A DNA stretch of 64,000 nucleotides from Patiria pectinifera. Its lineage: Eukaryota > Echinodermata > Asteroidea > Valvatida > Asterinidae. The DNA lies in NCBI GenBank assembly GCA_029964075.1, contig CM057135.1, positions 31,919,366-31,983,365 of the forward strand, in the 5' to 3' direction. A model generated the notes under the pieces. The model saw only the letters and a list, made by a program, of their open reading frames with translations, ran no database searches and had not been told where the DNA came from. Shown here piece by piece: positions 45,325 through 58,389 of the stretch. The translations under genes and the position numbers were made by a program. Each line of letters starts with the position of its first letter. Position 1 is the stretch's first letter.

Positions 45325-47775
45325 GCAGAGTACCAGGATGCAATCAGAACTTGACATCTGTCTTCAGTGATTGTTACAGGACAAGGTATATGCAGACGTT
45401 AGGCGCGACCGACTCTGAATATTGTTGGCACAAAGCCTAATCCTCCCATGTCTTTTATAATCCATAAGGAGGATTTGGAGGACTGTGCAGGTTTGAAGAA
45501 GGTAGAGGCAAGGCACTTTTATTTTACATGAGGCTTGATTTGATGCCCTTTAAAAGTACTGGAAGTTCGAGGTTTGAGAAGGTTTGTAGCAAAAATAATT
45601 AACAACAGCTAATCATTGCTCCTGATTAATTGCCATGTTGGCATGATAGGACTCTGTGCACAAGTATCGCCTCTATGGTCACAAAGCGAGACCATTGGGA
45701 GGGAACTGAATTGCATTGCTGAAGGCGCCTGATGCTCACGCGAAGACCCCATGGGTTTGTGTAAACGCAGAATAAAATCAGCTGTGCATACTTAACGCTA
45801 TAGGCACAGGATCTGGTAATGTGTCTCCCCCACAAGTTTCTAAAAGTTTCTAAAGTGCTGTCTACTGTCCAGGCACTGAGACCGTAGCTGGGGATCCATG
45901 ATTGCAATTGATATTTTCCAGACACCAGACTCGTGATATATTTTCGGACAAAACATGTTGTGGGTACAGGCGTATGTCTCATTGGCACATTAACAATACC
46001 CACCTAAACTAAATTTGGATGCCTGAAATTTCAGTCCGTAGGAATTGTATATTTATCGTGCTCTTTATTCTTATTATTCATTTCGGGATGTTTGAGAATT
46101 TTTTTTAAAAATGAGTAAAGACAACCTTAAAACATGTTTCTTGTATTGCTGTACATAGTTCCTTCTATGGGAGAAAATATAATAATGGTTTATAGAAAAA
46201 AGAATTTTTTTCCGAGTCAGAAGCAGCAAAAGGAAATTGTGTTTGAAATGTAATTTTGAAGCCTTCCACCTTAGAGGTTTGGTCGTTCAAATCCTGCATT
46301 AGACATTCATCAGGTTTTGGCCCTTCATTGCAAAGACGTCCTGTTTGTCCAAGGGAGGTACAAGTTGTGGTTGTCCTAGTGATGAGTTACGAATAATACC
46401 CACTTCAAAGAGCTGATAATCATTAGATTTCCTCAAAGGACGGTAATTGGTGGACAATGTTCACGGTATCAAATTATTCTTGTATATTGACAATGTTAAT
46501 AAAGTGTAGTAATTTTCTTATGATTAAATCAATTTTAAAGGTTGAATCTTGCCTTCTGCCAAGTTTCTATTTGCCTGGTGAATTAGACATTAACAATACA
46601 TCCATGTAGATTACACGCCAGTATTTTCATGGTATCTCAAAAATTAGAGATATGCAGGACAGCCTGTTCTTGGAACTATAAAACACTGTAAATATTGCGG
46701 GTTTTGAGTCGCGATGTTCTTATTTCACCATGCTGTATTCTTTTTTTTTTACTGAATACTCTACATGTGTGCAGTGCAAACCATTCTGATTTATACTTCG
46801 TCAGATTTGATGTCACGTAAACATTGTCTGCTAAGACTTAAAAGAAACGTTCTATTACTGACCATTTCATAAACCTGGGTTCATCAGCAGTTTCGGCTTG
46901 ACATTGCACCTGACTCAATAGGGATCGGTTTCCTACCTCAAGAGCATGCCAAAGTCTAGAATCGTTCTCAACATTACCATACAGACTGACAAATCAATGG
47001 GCAAAGATTTTATTTCAGTAATGGTCATAGCTTTAAAGATCCCAGCCAACTTTTTATTTAAACAAAAATACAATGTCGACACAGTTTGCAAGAAAACAAT
47101 TGTACAGTTGAAATAAAGTATCCAATGAACTAGAACACCTGACACCGGGTTATTTTGTAGTTCTTTGTGTTAATATGAGGTGTTTTTTTTTTTTTTGCAT
47201 TTTTAAAAATCGGTTATTACCCCTGGGAAAATTGTAACATTTGAAACATCGGTATAGAGTCACAGGGATATGATTGAGGATTATAATGGGTGGCTTGAGT
47301 TTACTATATCCCAGTAGCAACACTCCCACTCCACCGGTCCACATCCATTATCCCCCATCTCCGAAACAGGAAGCTTAGATTACCGCAGGAGCTAACAACA
47401 ATTTACTACTGACCATGTAAAAAACGAAGGGGAATACCCACATACTAAAAGTCCGATGACCTTTTGTGCATTCGAAAGACGCCTTTCGCACTATATTCAT
47501 CCTCCATTATATAACAGATCTATTCCAAGTGGATTATTCTGATTTTACCATGAAGAGAGCACAGCCGTGATATGAATGTAACTTCCATTATTCCTTTCAC
47601 AATGTTGAATTGTACATAATGTTAGGATAGCTTTCCAGAAGTAATTTTCTTTTCATGCGGAGTGATATGTTAACAGTGATTGTCGGTGATGTGTTAATAG
47701 CTTGATCTTTACGCCAAATTAATATTGTGGGATTTTATAATCGACAACTACAAGCAGATTTAACTCCATTTTCAG
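45325..47775. other. CARS2 3' UTR and intergenic stretch
   Basis: An AATAAA at 46498-46503 is a plausible CARS2 polyadenylation signal, giving a UTR of about 1.2 kb. Beyond it the sequence is AT-rich, with an AAAAAAAAAA/TTTTTTTTTT-type tract near 47183-47199 and no recognised exon before 47776. A 125-codon antisense frame at 45626-46003 has no protein features. Confidence 0.45.
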
Positions 47776-47794
47776 GTGTTTTGGGGTGATTCTA

Positions 47795-50700
47795 ATGAAG
47801 GATATAATGATACCAACTGCTGATTGGGAAGACTACCAGCCTGCCAGGATATGCGGTGAGTCTCTTTAGTTTTCAAAATTATGTTTTAAGGCTAATTGTT
47901 GTGTGTGTGATAGCCTTTAGTCAAGTCCCACGCGCCTAATCGCACACGTGACGCACCCTGGATGCTGGCACGTAAAGAGACTAGCACGAGCGGCAAAGCC
48001 GTTGTCTGGCGCCAGACAGCACGCGCGCCATTAAAAAGGATTCATTGTTCACTTCAAAGTAAAATTAGAAAATAACGCCAAAATTGTCTCTGTAAAGCGT
48101 AGGTATGTACAAACAGGAATGTTTAGAGCTTGAATAAAATTTGCATTATACTGCGAAATTGTTAGGAATATTTTTTTTGCTCTAGTAAGGCACTGAAGGC
48201 GAAAAAAATCAAATTGCACCACGTTTAGGGGCCATTAGGGGACATTACATGCATTTAGGACTTGGGGACATCAACGAATCGAAAGTCTAATTCTAATTGT
48301 ATTATATTAATCTTCAATTCGTATGGACAACGTAGGCTAATTAGTTGTTCACCCTTTTCAAGCTGCAAATTTATTTGCAGTTTATTTCAGTTTATTCTTT
48401 CGATACATTTATAAAATATGAATCTCTGCACCGAATTTGGCAAATTTAGGGTGCCGGTGTGTGAGCGAAATCATCAAAACAACCAAAAGTGTACATTGTT
48501 ACCACTTCATCAGTTAACAGTTGTATGAGGGCGCCCTTTCTCTTCATTTATTCCTGTGCTGTGCTTTATGCGAACGACGTTGTCATACGAAAATCTGACT
48601 CCTATGAAAATCGGCCCCCTTTTCCCTATTATTGATTAATCCCTCGCACGTGACAGGTCACTCTCCCGTATGTGATCCTAGAAATAGCATATTCTCGTAC
48701 TTAACGCATGCGCAGTACTACCAATGAGTCCACATTTCATGGAGTCGGATATTCACGTTACACCGGCAATAAATGAAATCTAATACAGCCATACGCCAAA
48801 GAACCTTGTAACAAATTGCAAGAGGCAACATTGCCATGTTGTAAAACCTTCCACCCCCCCCCTATTTTTGAGTAAAACCTGCCAAGGAAAACACCACAGA
48901 CGTTTCAACAGAAGACACCTAAGGTACAATAATATCACTGAAAAAAATTGACTCTAAAATAGCTCAGTGACCAAAAACAAAACGTTTATTTCCATTTTGT
49001 TGAATCCTGCTTTTTACTAACTACTACTGTGTTATTTGATAGCCTCATTTATGCCATTATTTATCTTATTTTATTTGTAAAGTCGCCTTTAGCAAGTACT
49101 ATCTTCTCATTTATAATTTCGTAACAAGTACTGATTACAAAGAGTTGTCATATCTTCATAAATTTCCACTTAATAAGGTACATGTATGCTTTACAACAAT
49201 ACAAGAGTACAAAAACCTCAACCCATATAACACCATAACACTTATACAAACCGAAACCACTGTTGAATATTTCAGCAGGTGATAAACAAAATGCATCCTT
49301 TGCTGCTCTTTCTTTCAGTATAAACTGAAAGAAAATTATATGATTATGTTACAGTAACACATACTGTTAAAACGTTGGGGAAAAAATAAGAAAAAGTTAC
49401 AAATCATAAACCTTCAGCCGTACAGTTATTCCAGTGAATGCATATCAATCAAACAAATCTAGATTTATGGCACATGTGAACTTGTTATTCCTTCATATTA
49501 ATTGCTCTTAATCTTCGACCTTTAAATAGTCAAATAATAGCATAATCGACTCCTGGTTGTTTGCAGATGCTTCTATTTTAGCCACAGGAATCATTCAAAG
49601 TTCAACTCTCAACAGTTAAGTGTTTCACATGAAAAAGCATGGCCAGTGTGTTTTGTTGATTATCGAAATGAGGATGAACGTTTTTAAACAAATCTCTGCT
49701 TGTAGAAGGAAAACACTTTATAAGCCTTTCATACCAAAAATTAAACATTGTATTCCAGTATTTACCATTAGGCTACGTCTACAGTTTATGCGTTCTTTTT
49801 GAAACGACTCTATGGCATGATATTTCATTGTCTTTGCTTCCCATAAATTATATTTCTTTCTCTCAAGATGTATTTACATGTACATGACATACGTACATGT
49901 ATATTATTTGTTACTAACATCAATCATCGTCAACGTTCGCTTAACTTTTACGGCTTTAGTTTCATTAATTTCTTAGCATCAATTTGTAATCGAGACCAAA
50001 TTTACAATACACAATTTTTTTCTGCATGTCCTTTATGCGATATACAAGGATAATCATGAGAATATATGGCTCTACTACAACAGTAAATGAAAAAAGCTAA
50101 AACAGTCCTTGAAACTACAAACATCGTATACGTGCATGTATGGTTAATGACTGTCAAACATGACAATCGATCTTAACTAAATGCAAATAAATGATATCCA
50201 GATTAATCAGATGCAAGACACTTCCCTAGATTTACGAGGCAATTTCCTTGAGGTTTACTCAAATTAATGCATATAATAAAGTCGAACTACGTTATAGCAA
50301 AATACCAAACACATTTTGCTTCCATTTTTTCCCCAACAAACAACTGAAGTACGATCTGTACATTATTTCCAAACACAACTTATAAGTTATATGTGTTATT
50401 GATAGCCTCATTTTATGCCATTATTTATCTTATTTTATTTGTAATGTCGCCTTTAGCAAGTACTATCCTCTCATTAATAATTTCGTTACAAGTGTATACT
50501 GATTACAAAGAGTTGTCATATCTTCATCAATTTCCACTTTACGAGGTACATGTATGCTTTACAACAATACAAGAGTACAAAAACCTCAACCCATATAACA
50601 CCATAACACTTATTCAAACCGAAACCACTGTTGAATATTTCAGCAGGTGATAAACAAAATGCATCCTGTGCTGCTCTTTCTTTCCGTGTAAACTGAAAGA

Positions 50701-53700
50701 AATCTATATGATTATGTTACTACAGTTACATACTGTTAAAATGTTGGGTAAAAAAATTTAAAAAAAATTGAAAATCATAAACCTTCAGCCGCACAGTTAT
50801 TCCAGTGAATTCATATCAATAAAACAAATCTAGATTTATGGCACATGTGAACTTTTTATTCCTTCATATTAAGTGTTCTTATTCTTCGACCTTTAAATAT
50901 CCAAATAATATCGTAATCGACTCCTGGTTGTTTGCAGATGCTGCTACAGAAAAAAATCAAAGTTCAAATCTCAACTGTTAAGTGTTTCACATGTAAAATT
51001 GAACAGTGCGTTTTGATGATTATCGAAATAAACATTTTTAACCAAATCTCTGCGTGTGGAAGAAAAACACTTTATACGCCGTTTATACCATAAATTAACA
51101 TTGTTCATGTTTACAAACTGTACAGTTTATGCTTCTTTTTTTTTTAAAAACAACTGTATCGTATGATATTTCCTTGCCATATATTTCTTTCTCTCAAGAT
51201 ATATATTTCTTTACTAACATCAATCATCAACGTTCGCTTAATTTGTACGGTTTTAGTTCAATTAATTTCTAAACATTTCCAATGCAAAACTTTTCTCTGC
51301 ACGGCTTGTGCGCGATATACAAAGTATTAATCATGAAAATACATGGCTCTACTACAACAGTTTATAAAAAAAAAAGCTAAAAGCAATTCATAAAACTAGA
51401 AACGTCGCATAGTCACGTATGCTTAATGATTTTTAAACATGACTGATCAGTCTTAATTGATATCTAAATTAAACAGATGTAAGACAATTCCCTGGATTTT
51501 CGAGGCAATTTCTTCGGGGGTATACTCCCATTAATGCATATAATAAAATCGAACTACGGAAGAGCAAAATTAATACCAAACACATTTTCCTTCCAACTGA
51601 ACTACGATCTGTAAATAAGCCTACATTATTTCCAAACATGTATAAAGTGTGTGGCCGAGTATAAACATGAATTTCTCAAGATCCTTTTAAAATGATTAAA
51701 ACCTACGTAACTGTCATATTTTGACAAGCAAAAAAGTTGGCCATTATGCTTATGTACATTTTATCACACGAATGTTTGGTACCGCCACAATTTTAAACAC
51801 GAAAGTATATAAGACTCGACAAAATCTCAAACTAAAGATACTGAAAACAAACTCTTCTTTAGAGTATCTCAAGTAAGCTCGATAATTTTATTAAAACCAA
51901 AATCCGCTGCTGCTATCTACTCAAAACAATGATCAGCAGACTAAATATTGGCTTCCCTTTGAAATTATTATTGTATCAAATTCACGAATTGTTCTTTCAA
52001 GTGCGTGTAATTAATTCACACAACAAATTTTGAAGTTCTGTACTTGAGTCGAGCATATGTATGATATGTATTTTATGGCCATGTTAAGCATAGGATTTGT
52101 TTCCCTTCTTTTACATATAGTACTTTTAATACTTTTATAACACGTGGACCTTTCACGCTCTCTTAATTAGTGCTCTATACATTAATTGATAAAATTACAA
52201 AGCAAATAATTATATAAATCCTTACGCTTGATTGTTTTTTGACAATTTCTTTATCGAGTACAATATATAGCATTTCTTTAATCCTGCCTCTTGTCCATGT
52301 AACTTAAAAAAAAACCTTACTGTCTACAGTTAACAAGCTGGAGCCTCTCTTTAAACATATCATCTACTACTTCGCTACGAACAGGCACAAGACAGACTCA
52401 GGCATAGTAATCTTCGAAAAGGTTTTGACAGTGTCAACATTTATTTCAAAGTAGCATCCGNNNNNNNNNNNNNNNNNNNNNNNNNNNNNNNNNNNNNNNN
52501 NNNNNNNNNNNNNNNNNNNNNNNNNNNNNNNNNNNNNNNNNNNNNNNNNNNNNNNNNNNNNNNNNNNNNNNNNNNNNNNNNNNNNNNNNNNNNNNNNNNN
52601 NNNNNNNNNNNNNNNNNNNNNNNNNNNNNNNNNNNNNNNNNNNNNNNNNNNNNNNNNNNNNNNNNNNNNNNNNNNNNNNNNNNNNNNNNNNNNNNNNNNN
52701 NNNNNNNNNNNNNNNNNNNNNNNNNNNNNNNNNNNNNNNNNNNNNNNNNNNNNNNNNNNNNNNNNNNNNNNNNNNNNNNNNNNNNNNNNNNNNNNNNNNN
52801 NNNNNNNNNNNNNNNNNNNNNNNNNNNNNNNNNNNNNNNNNNNNNNNNNNNNNNNNNNNNNNNNNNNNNNNNNNNNNNNNNNNNNNNNNNNNNNNNNNNN
52901 NNNNNNNNNNNNNNNNNNNNNNNNNNNNNNNNNNNNNNNNNNNNNNNNNNNNNNNNNNNNTTCAGCTGTGAGTTTATAAGACATCACTTTTCTCATGCTG
53001 TGTGTGGCTTTAAGCTTTAAGCAACTTTAGACTGATGGCAAAACTATTTGATCTCTAGCTTGCTCATGAGCATGTATGCATGTTCCTTTTATAATATGTT
53101 TGACCCTGTAGTTTACAGTCTGTTTAAATAAAGCGTCACCCTCACTTCAAATACATTGTTATGTTTCCTTTGGAATTAAAACAACAGTTTCTTCCCAGGG
53201 TGCCTTAGGATTGCAAGAAGTTCATGTGAGCACTACATGTATGACAGTCTCATTCACTTGTGACCGTACTTGTGAATGACTTGTGATTCGTCTTGTGATG
53301 AGACTTGTGATGGTCTTCCACTTCAGACTCTAGGCATGTGATTGGCATATCGTTGGGAGGTCTCAAACCAATCAAATGCAATCTTTGATCATCCATGATG
53401 ACTGGACACAAAGCGCAGACTTTTATGTTGTGCTCTTGTCCTTTGGTCGACGTCTTTTCATTCACTTGTGACTTGGAAGCACAGACCCTGTAAATCAGTC
53501 TTGCATTTCTTCCCTTCCCCACCCCGCCCCCCTCCTCCCTCGGACTCCTTGATATGACAGGTGGTTGACCCCTCATCACTGACATACTCACCTCATGCCC
53601 TCTCCTTCAAGTCTGTAAGTATGTTATGAAAACAAGTTTGGAACAATGTTGTATTGAGAACAAACCTAACATGCGTATTGAGTTGATGATGTACACCAGT

Positions 53701-54547
53701 ACGTAACCACATAAAGTACATGTTGATTTGTAATTGTCTCGTATTCATTTTGAAACACTTAATATTGGATCTTGATGTTACTATAACTTCCATTTTTATG
53801 TTTTCATATTTTTTTTAATAATATAAAATTAATTTGTCTGTGCATTGCCTGACACTTATCACTGCATGGTAGAAGCAAGCGGCATACTATTCATCCTCTA
53901 TTGCATGGGGTCTGATAGGCATGGGTTTGCATAATCACTATGTTGCATGGATTCTAAAGCACATTTCATTAATATTCACAATGCTTTCTCTATGGTGAAA
54001 GTTTTGATTTGCATAAACTGTTGCAATTACAAATTTGCCTGTGCTAAAAGTACATGCGTACCTTGGAGGAAAAAGTCTATAAAGTATTTGCAGCAGTAGT
54101 GAAAGATGTTCAGCATTGATTTCAACTTTATTTGTTTAATTTCACATTCTTACCACAGTGTAGAATCCTGTTTATTTTAACTTCATTATCACAAGTTGAA
54201 TTTGAGTATTGTTAAGCAAAAATACACAGTTACAGATGTACCTTGCAAATGATACTTTAAATGTGTTTATGTTGAATAATAGGTTGATTAGTATTCTACT
54301 GATTGTTTCAGATGTGAGATCTGAAACTGAAAAAGATCACAATCAAATAGGGCATTTTATTTCAATAATGCATTTTATATATTGGCTTTGCAAAAGAATT
54401 GTAATTCATTAGATGTTCTTTGCTCTTGATGTTAAGGAACACGAGGGTGCATTTTCTCGTGCCTCACGCAACTTTCCTATGAGCAACATTACAAGCAAGA
54501 TGAGCTTCTGGAGGAAATCTCGAGCCCCTTCCACAGATGACGGTTAA
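47795..54547 (+). CDS. Partial gene of unknown identity spanning the assembly gap
   Basis: Not recognised, but the pieces fit one plus-strand gene. Exon A (47776-47855, ATG 47795) encodes MKDIMIPTADWEDYQPARIC and ends in phase 1. Exon B (52330-52421) enters in the matching phase and reads NKLEPLFKHIIYYFATNRHK then TDSGIVIFEK, clearly protein-like. The 500-N gap follows, and immediately after it TTCAGCT|GTGAGT looks like the end of another exon. Exon at 53561-53614, after a long pyrimidine tract, has a single open frame (VVDPSSLTYSPHALSFKS). The last exon (54438-54547) joins in phase 0 and ends RKSRAPSTDDG-stop. The donor of exon B (AAG|GTTTTG) is weak. The C-terminus is Ser-rich and basic. 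Linking the two sides of the gap is inference; they could be separate genes. Confidence 0.45.
48003..48018. repeat. 16-base perfect palindrome
   Basis: TGTCTGGCGCCAGACA lies in a locally GC-rich, CpG-rich stretch (47925-48035) within the first intron of the unknown gene. No known binding site is assigned. Confidence 0.5.
48585..48700. repeat. Dispersed repeat shared with 21113-21230
   Basis: The two places share CT(A/G)TGAAAATCGG, TTTTCCC, ATTGATTAATCCCTC(A/G)CACGTGAC and a GATCCTA segment. They are 27 kb apart in the same orientation, so this is an interspersed family of unknown class. Confidence 0.5.
49027..51640 (+). repeat. 1.37-kb tandem duplication in an intron
   Basis: Unit 1 (about 49027-50390) and unit 2 (about 50391-51640) share many long stretches: TTATTTGATAGCCTCATT-like starts, ACAAAGAGTTGTCATATCTTC, CTCAACCCATATAACACC, TCGACTCCTGGTTGTTTGCAG and ATGGCTCTACTACAACAG. 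Unit 2 has several deletions. Divergence is modest, so the duplication is fairly recent. No conserved frame is shared. Confidence 0.8.
52461..52960. other. Assembly gap (500 N)
   Basis: Exactly 500 unknown bases, probably a placeholder length. It interrupts the unknown gene between exon B and the following exon. The open frame across the N run is an artefact. Confidence 0.95.
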
Positions 54548-57500
54548 AGGAGCAGACCAACCCAAGCCTGATGACAGGTTTATCCTTTGCAGTGAGTGCC
54601 TCTTTAAATATGTAAATATGTAAATAATGTAATATAAGCTAATGCTACTGATATTTTATTACTTAAGACAAGGTGTACCAGTGGATCGTTCCTGGTCATG
54701 ATCTGTTTTACGGCCTGCTTGATTTCTGTTTATTCAGGATAGTTTTTGTAAGAATCATGATATTTGAAACTAAAGGGAAGCCCAGCGGTTATAGAGGCTG
54801 GAACTCACCCTGGCTTGCAGACATGAGCGTTTTATTCTTTGGAGTGACTGGTACCCATGTTTAGCTGTAAGACATGGATCTACTATGACGCAGACTATGC
54901 ATGTCCATATTAGTGTACTGCAGGTGCTTGAACACCTGGGCACCAGTTTACAGACAGGGCACCATGTACATGTCCGTGCGCAGGCAGAGTCAAGATACCA
55001 CTACAACTCATTACCTTAACTCATGTTCTGGTACAAGCTAATTATAAAGTACTCTCATTGGACAATAATCCTAGGCTTGGTCGGATCATAGCACTGTGAT
55101 TGGCTGTCAAGCTCAATGCAATGTAAATATGCAAGATCTTAATGCCACTCTGAACTTGTTACTGCTGTCAACTTGGATTACCTATAATCCTTTGTGTTTC
55201 ATCACGAGAGTCTGTGATAGGCCTTCAAGCCATCTTGACATATTGACTGATGGCAAGTCCATGCTAAGACCTCTGATGTAAGGTTTGCAATTTTTGCTCC
55301 AAGTTAAATTTATGCAAAACATATGTAAATAGTATTTCTGCTGCCTTGCATATTCAAAGCCAATCACTTTTCGGTTGTTTTTGTTTAGACATCAAGCTTG
55401 AAGTATATCAAGGTAAAAATTATTCTTAAAAAACAAAGGTTTTGTTTTATTTCGTTGATAATGCAAATTTGATCATTAAATTTTGCATATGAATACTTAA
55501 AATTATGATTTATAATTAGTTTCAAATAGTTTCAAAATGTAAACAAGGGTTGTAATGGTTTGTAATTCTAAAAGTTTAGTTTTAATGCAGTTCTTCTGAA
55601 ATCTGTAAATTCTGCCTGTGGACGTTTGTGGGTTTTATATTTGTAGAATGTATTTTTTCCCCTTATTCAACTCGGAAGATGGATCATACAACAGTAATGT
55701 ATGCAGACTTCCCGAAATGATGCAGATTTATACATACTTTTCCCTTTGTGTACATTGATATTTACATGAAGTGGTGTAGATATTTCCAGTTCCACTGATA
55801 TCTTGATAGACTTTACAGATGTATGGTACCTGAATGATTGATATTGGTAATATATTTTAATAACTTTATGAATATTCTTTAGGCAATTTTGGGAGCAGCA
55901 AGTTCTCATTTTTTCCTTTATCAGATGAACTTAAATCAGTTCGGTTTCATCAATCAAAAGTGTTTATTCATTTTAAGTAACCTGAAAAATGCAAGTATTT
56001 AGAGACGGTGGGCCAGATAATGTCTCAAAGTAGGTCACTGTTATGCAGTTGATAATGTGGGCTTTCAGGCACCAAAACTCTGATTTTATTAATGAAGGTA
56101 TAAAGAACCTTACTCTAACAGACAAGGATTCATTCAGAATACTTAATGCAGTGATTTCTTATGAGACTTTTTTTTTTCTTTTTTCTTAATTCTCAATTGA
56201 TATTGTTTGCAAGAAACTGAGTGACAACTTCCTTTTAGTACTTAATTTCTTGGTTTTGTAATTGATGATTGTTGACTCAAGAACCTTCGTCTGCATGGTT
56301 GCTTTACATACAAAACTACCCAGAACATAGCGTTTGGGTACTTAGCAAGAATAGAACATTAGGCTGTTAAACACTTCTTAGTAAGTGCAGTTTATATTAG
56401 TCAAGGTTGTTTTATTAATTGCAATCTCACGCTGAGAATAAATGCGCTTGCCATTACTTTTTTTCAAGTCGCTGACACTTCTGAAACGATATTAATCAAA
56501 CGTAAACTGAAAAAGTTCGCAGATTTTCCAATGGGGGTTAGTTTTTCTTTTTTCTTGTCATTTTGATATGCAAGGTTTTGATTTCAAGGAAACTGATTCT
56601 TTACTTAAGTATGACTTTGATCTTCATGACTATTATGTACCCTTTCGACAAGTAAGTTACATATATAGCCTTCTTTTGGAAAGAAGTTGGAATGATACTG
56701 TTGAGTTCTGTATGTTATTAATGATGCATATAATTTGTCGAGATGCCTTACATTTGTACGTCCAAATCTTTGTATCATTTTTAAGTCAAACATGTTTTTT
56801 TTTATCAACATGTATTTATGGCTACACAGAATATAGAATCCTAAATCCTGAGTTGCACAGTGACAGGTAACTATAGTCCTAGTACTGTTATTTGGTAAAA
56901 TATTTTATTCTTTATTGATGAGTCGAACAATAATGTTTTTTTGCGGGTTTTTTTTAGCAGTGATCAATATTTATTAATTTGTTGTCTTTGCTAGTGTATG
57001 TCATTTGTTATCTGGAAGGCAATGGTATGGATTACAAGGTACTCTGTAGGATTAATGAACAGGGAACGTTTGTAACTATAAGGGAGAGTTTGAAATCGTT
57101 TAATTTTTGTGTGGGAGGTAAGAAAATGGCATTTTTAAGTCGGGGACATGTTATTTAATGGGCCTCGTTGGTATGTAGACGTAATAAGATAGAGGAGTAA
57201 CATCTGATTAATATAATCTACACAATACAAAACGACATGCCTTACTATGCAAGATTTTTTTCTTCAAAATATAGGCTTTGATACTACAAGTCATTATTTT
57301 ACATTTAAACCCATAAGCATTGGAATTACTCTAACAATTTGCTAACATTAAGTATCATTATTATCTTACATATTACGAATCCATATATAATATGTTTAGT
57401 CTCTAGGGCATTCTGGTATCGGCACTACTTTTTTATCGACTTTTTGCTTAAATGTCGAATGAAATGAAAATTATTTATCGCCGAAAGGAATTTCTTTTAC

Positions 57501-58389
57501 ACAGAATTTCCCTTAAATACGTCATTATTTATACGCTTTCAGCCCACTGTTTTTTTTATTATATCGGGGAAAATGTACTTAATACAAGTTGATCTTGCAT
57601 TAAAAAAAAATGGGCGTAATAGGGCCTATAGCATTGTCAGTGAAAACGAATTATCTGTCTTACCAACATTCAATGATGGGATGACAGAGCATTGAATCAT
57701 CATTGGAACTAATACCAGCATCTTTACTCACAATGCGTTCATTTAGTTTAATGTCAGTTCAACTTTAAATCATTTTAAACGTGATTGTTGAAACAGAGGA
57801 AAAGTGCCTGCAGTTAATACAAAACGAAATGAGAATTTGGTGTTGACTGTTCAAGTAATTAGCCATGCTGTACCAAGTATCGGAGTCATCTCGAAAAACA
57901 AACTGAACAAAATTTCGTTAATTTAGAACAGTAAAGCCTATTTTAATACAGTTAATAACTACTACACGTGTCTTATGGCTCAATTGAATAAAAGAATGCA
58001 AAAGAATTGAAATAAATTTGAAAATCGGAAAAATATCTTTATTTGTTATGAGATTGGCAAACTGTATAACTCTACTTACGGTACATGTTGTATACTGTCT
58101 TTGGTTGGAAGCTTTTGCTACATACCTAATGATATTTACAAAATTTTAAGGTCATACATTTATTTATTTTGTACAGTATTTGGTGCCTTATTTTTTATAA
58201 GTGATGAGGAAATATGTATAACACATGTTGAAAATTGTTAAATGACGGCGAGCGGCTTTAGATGAATTTTTTTTTGGATTTTTCTATTTTCTGAAATGAA
58301 AACAATTAGTTGTAAATTCAGGAATGCTCATCGGTTCAGGAATGGATGCCAAAAATAACGAAGTCACATGTGAAGTTGAATTTTCACCT
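54548..58389. other. 3' flank region, AT-rich, no gene recognised
   Basis: This probably contains the 3' UTR of the unknown plus-strand gene on the left and that of the minus-strand ZIP gene on the right (a TTTATT at 58038, AATAAA on the minus strand, is a candidate signal). Poly-T tracts near 56169-56181 and 56936-56954 are present. No exon-like frame was seen. Confidence 0.4.

Noticed and set aside
52367..52996. 209-codon minus-strand frame
   Set aside because: Runs through the 500-N gap; almost all residues are undefined.
53250..53591. 113-codon minus-strand frame with His/Lys-rich end
   Set aside because: No recognisable content; it overlaps a plus-strand exon with good borders and includes its pyrimidine tract.
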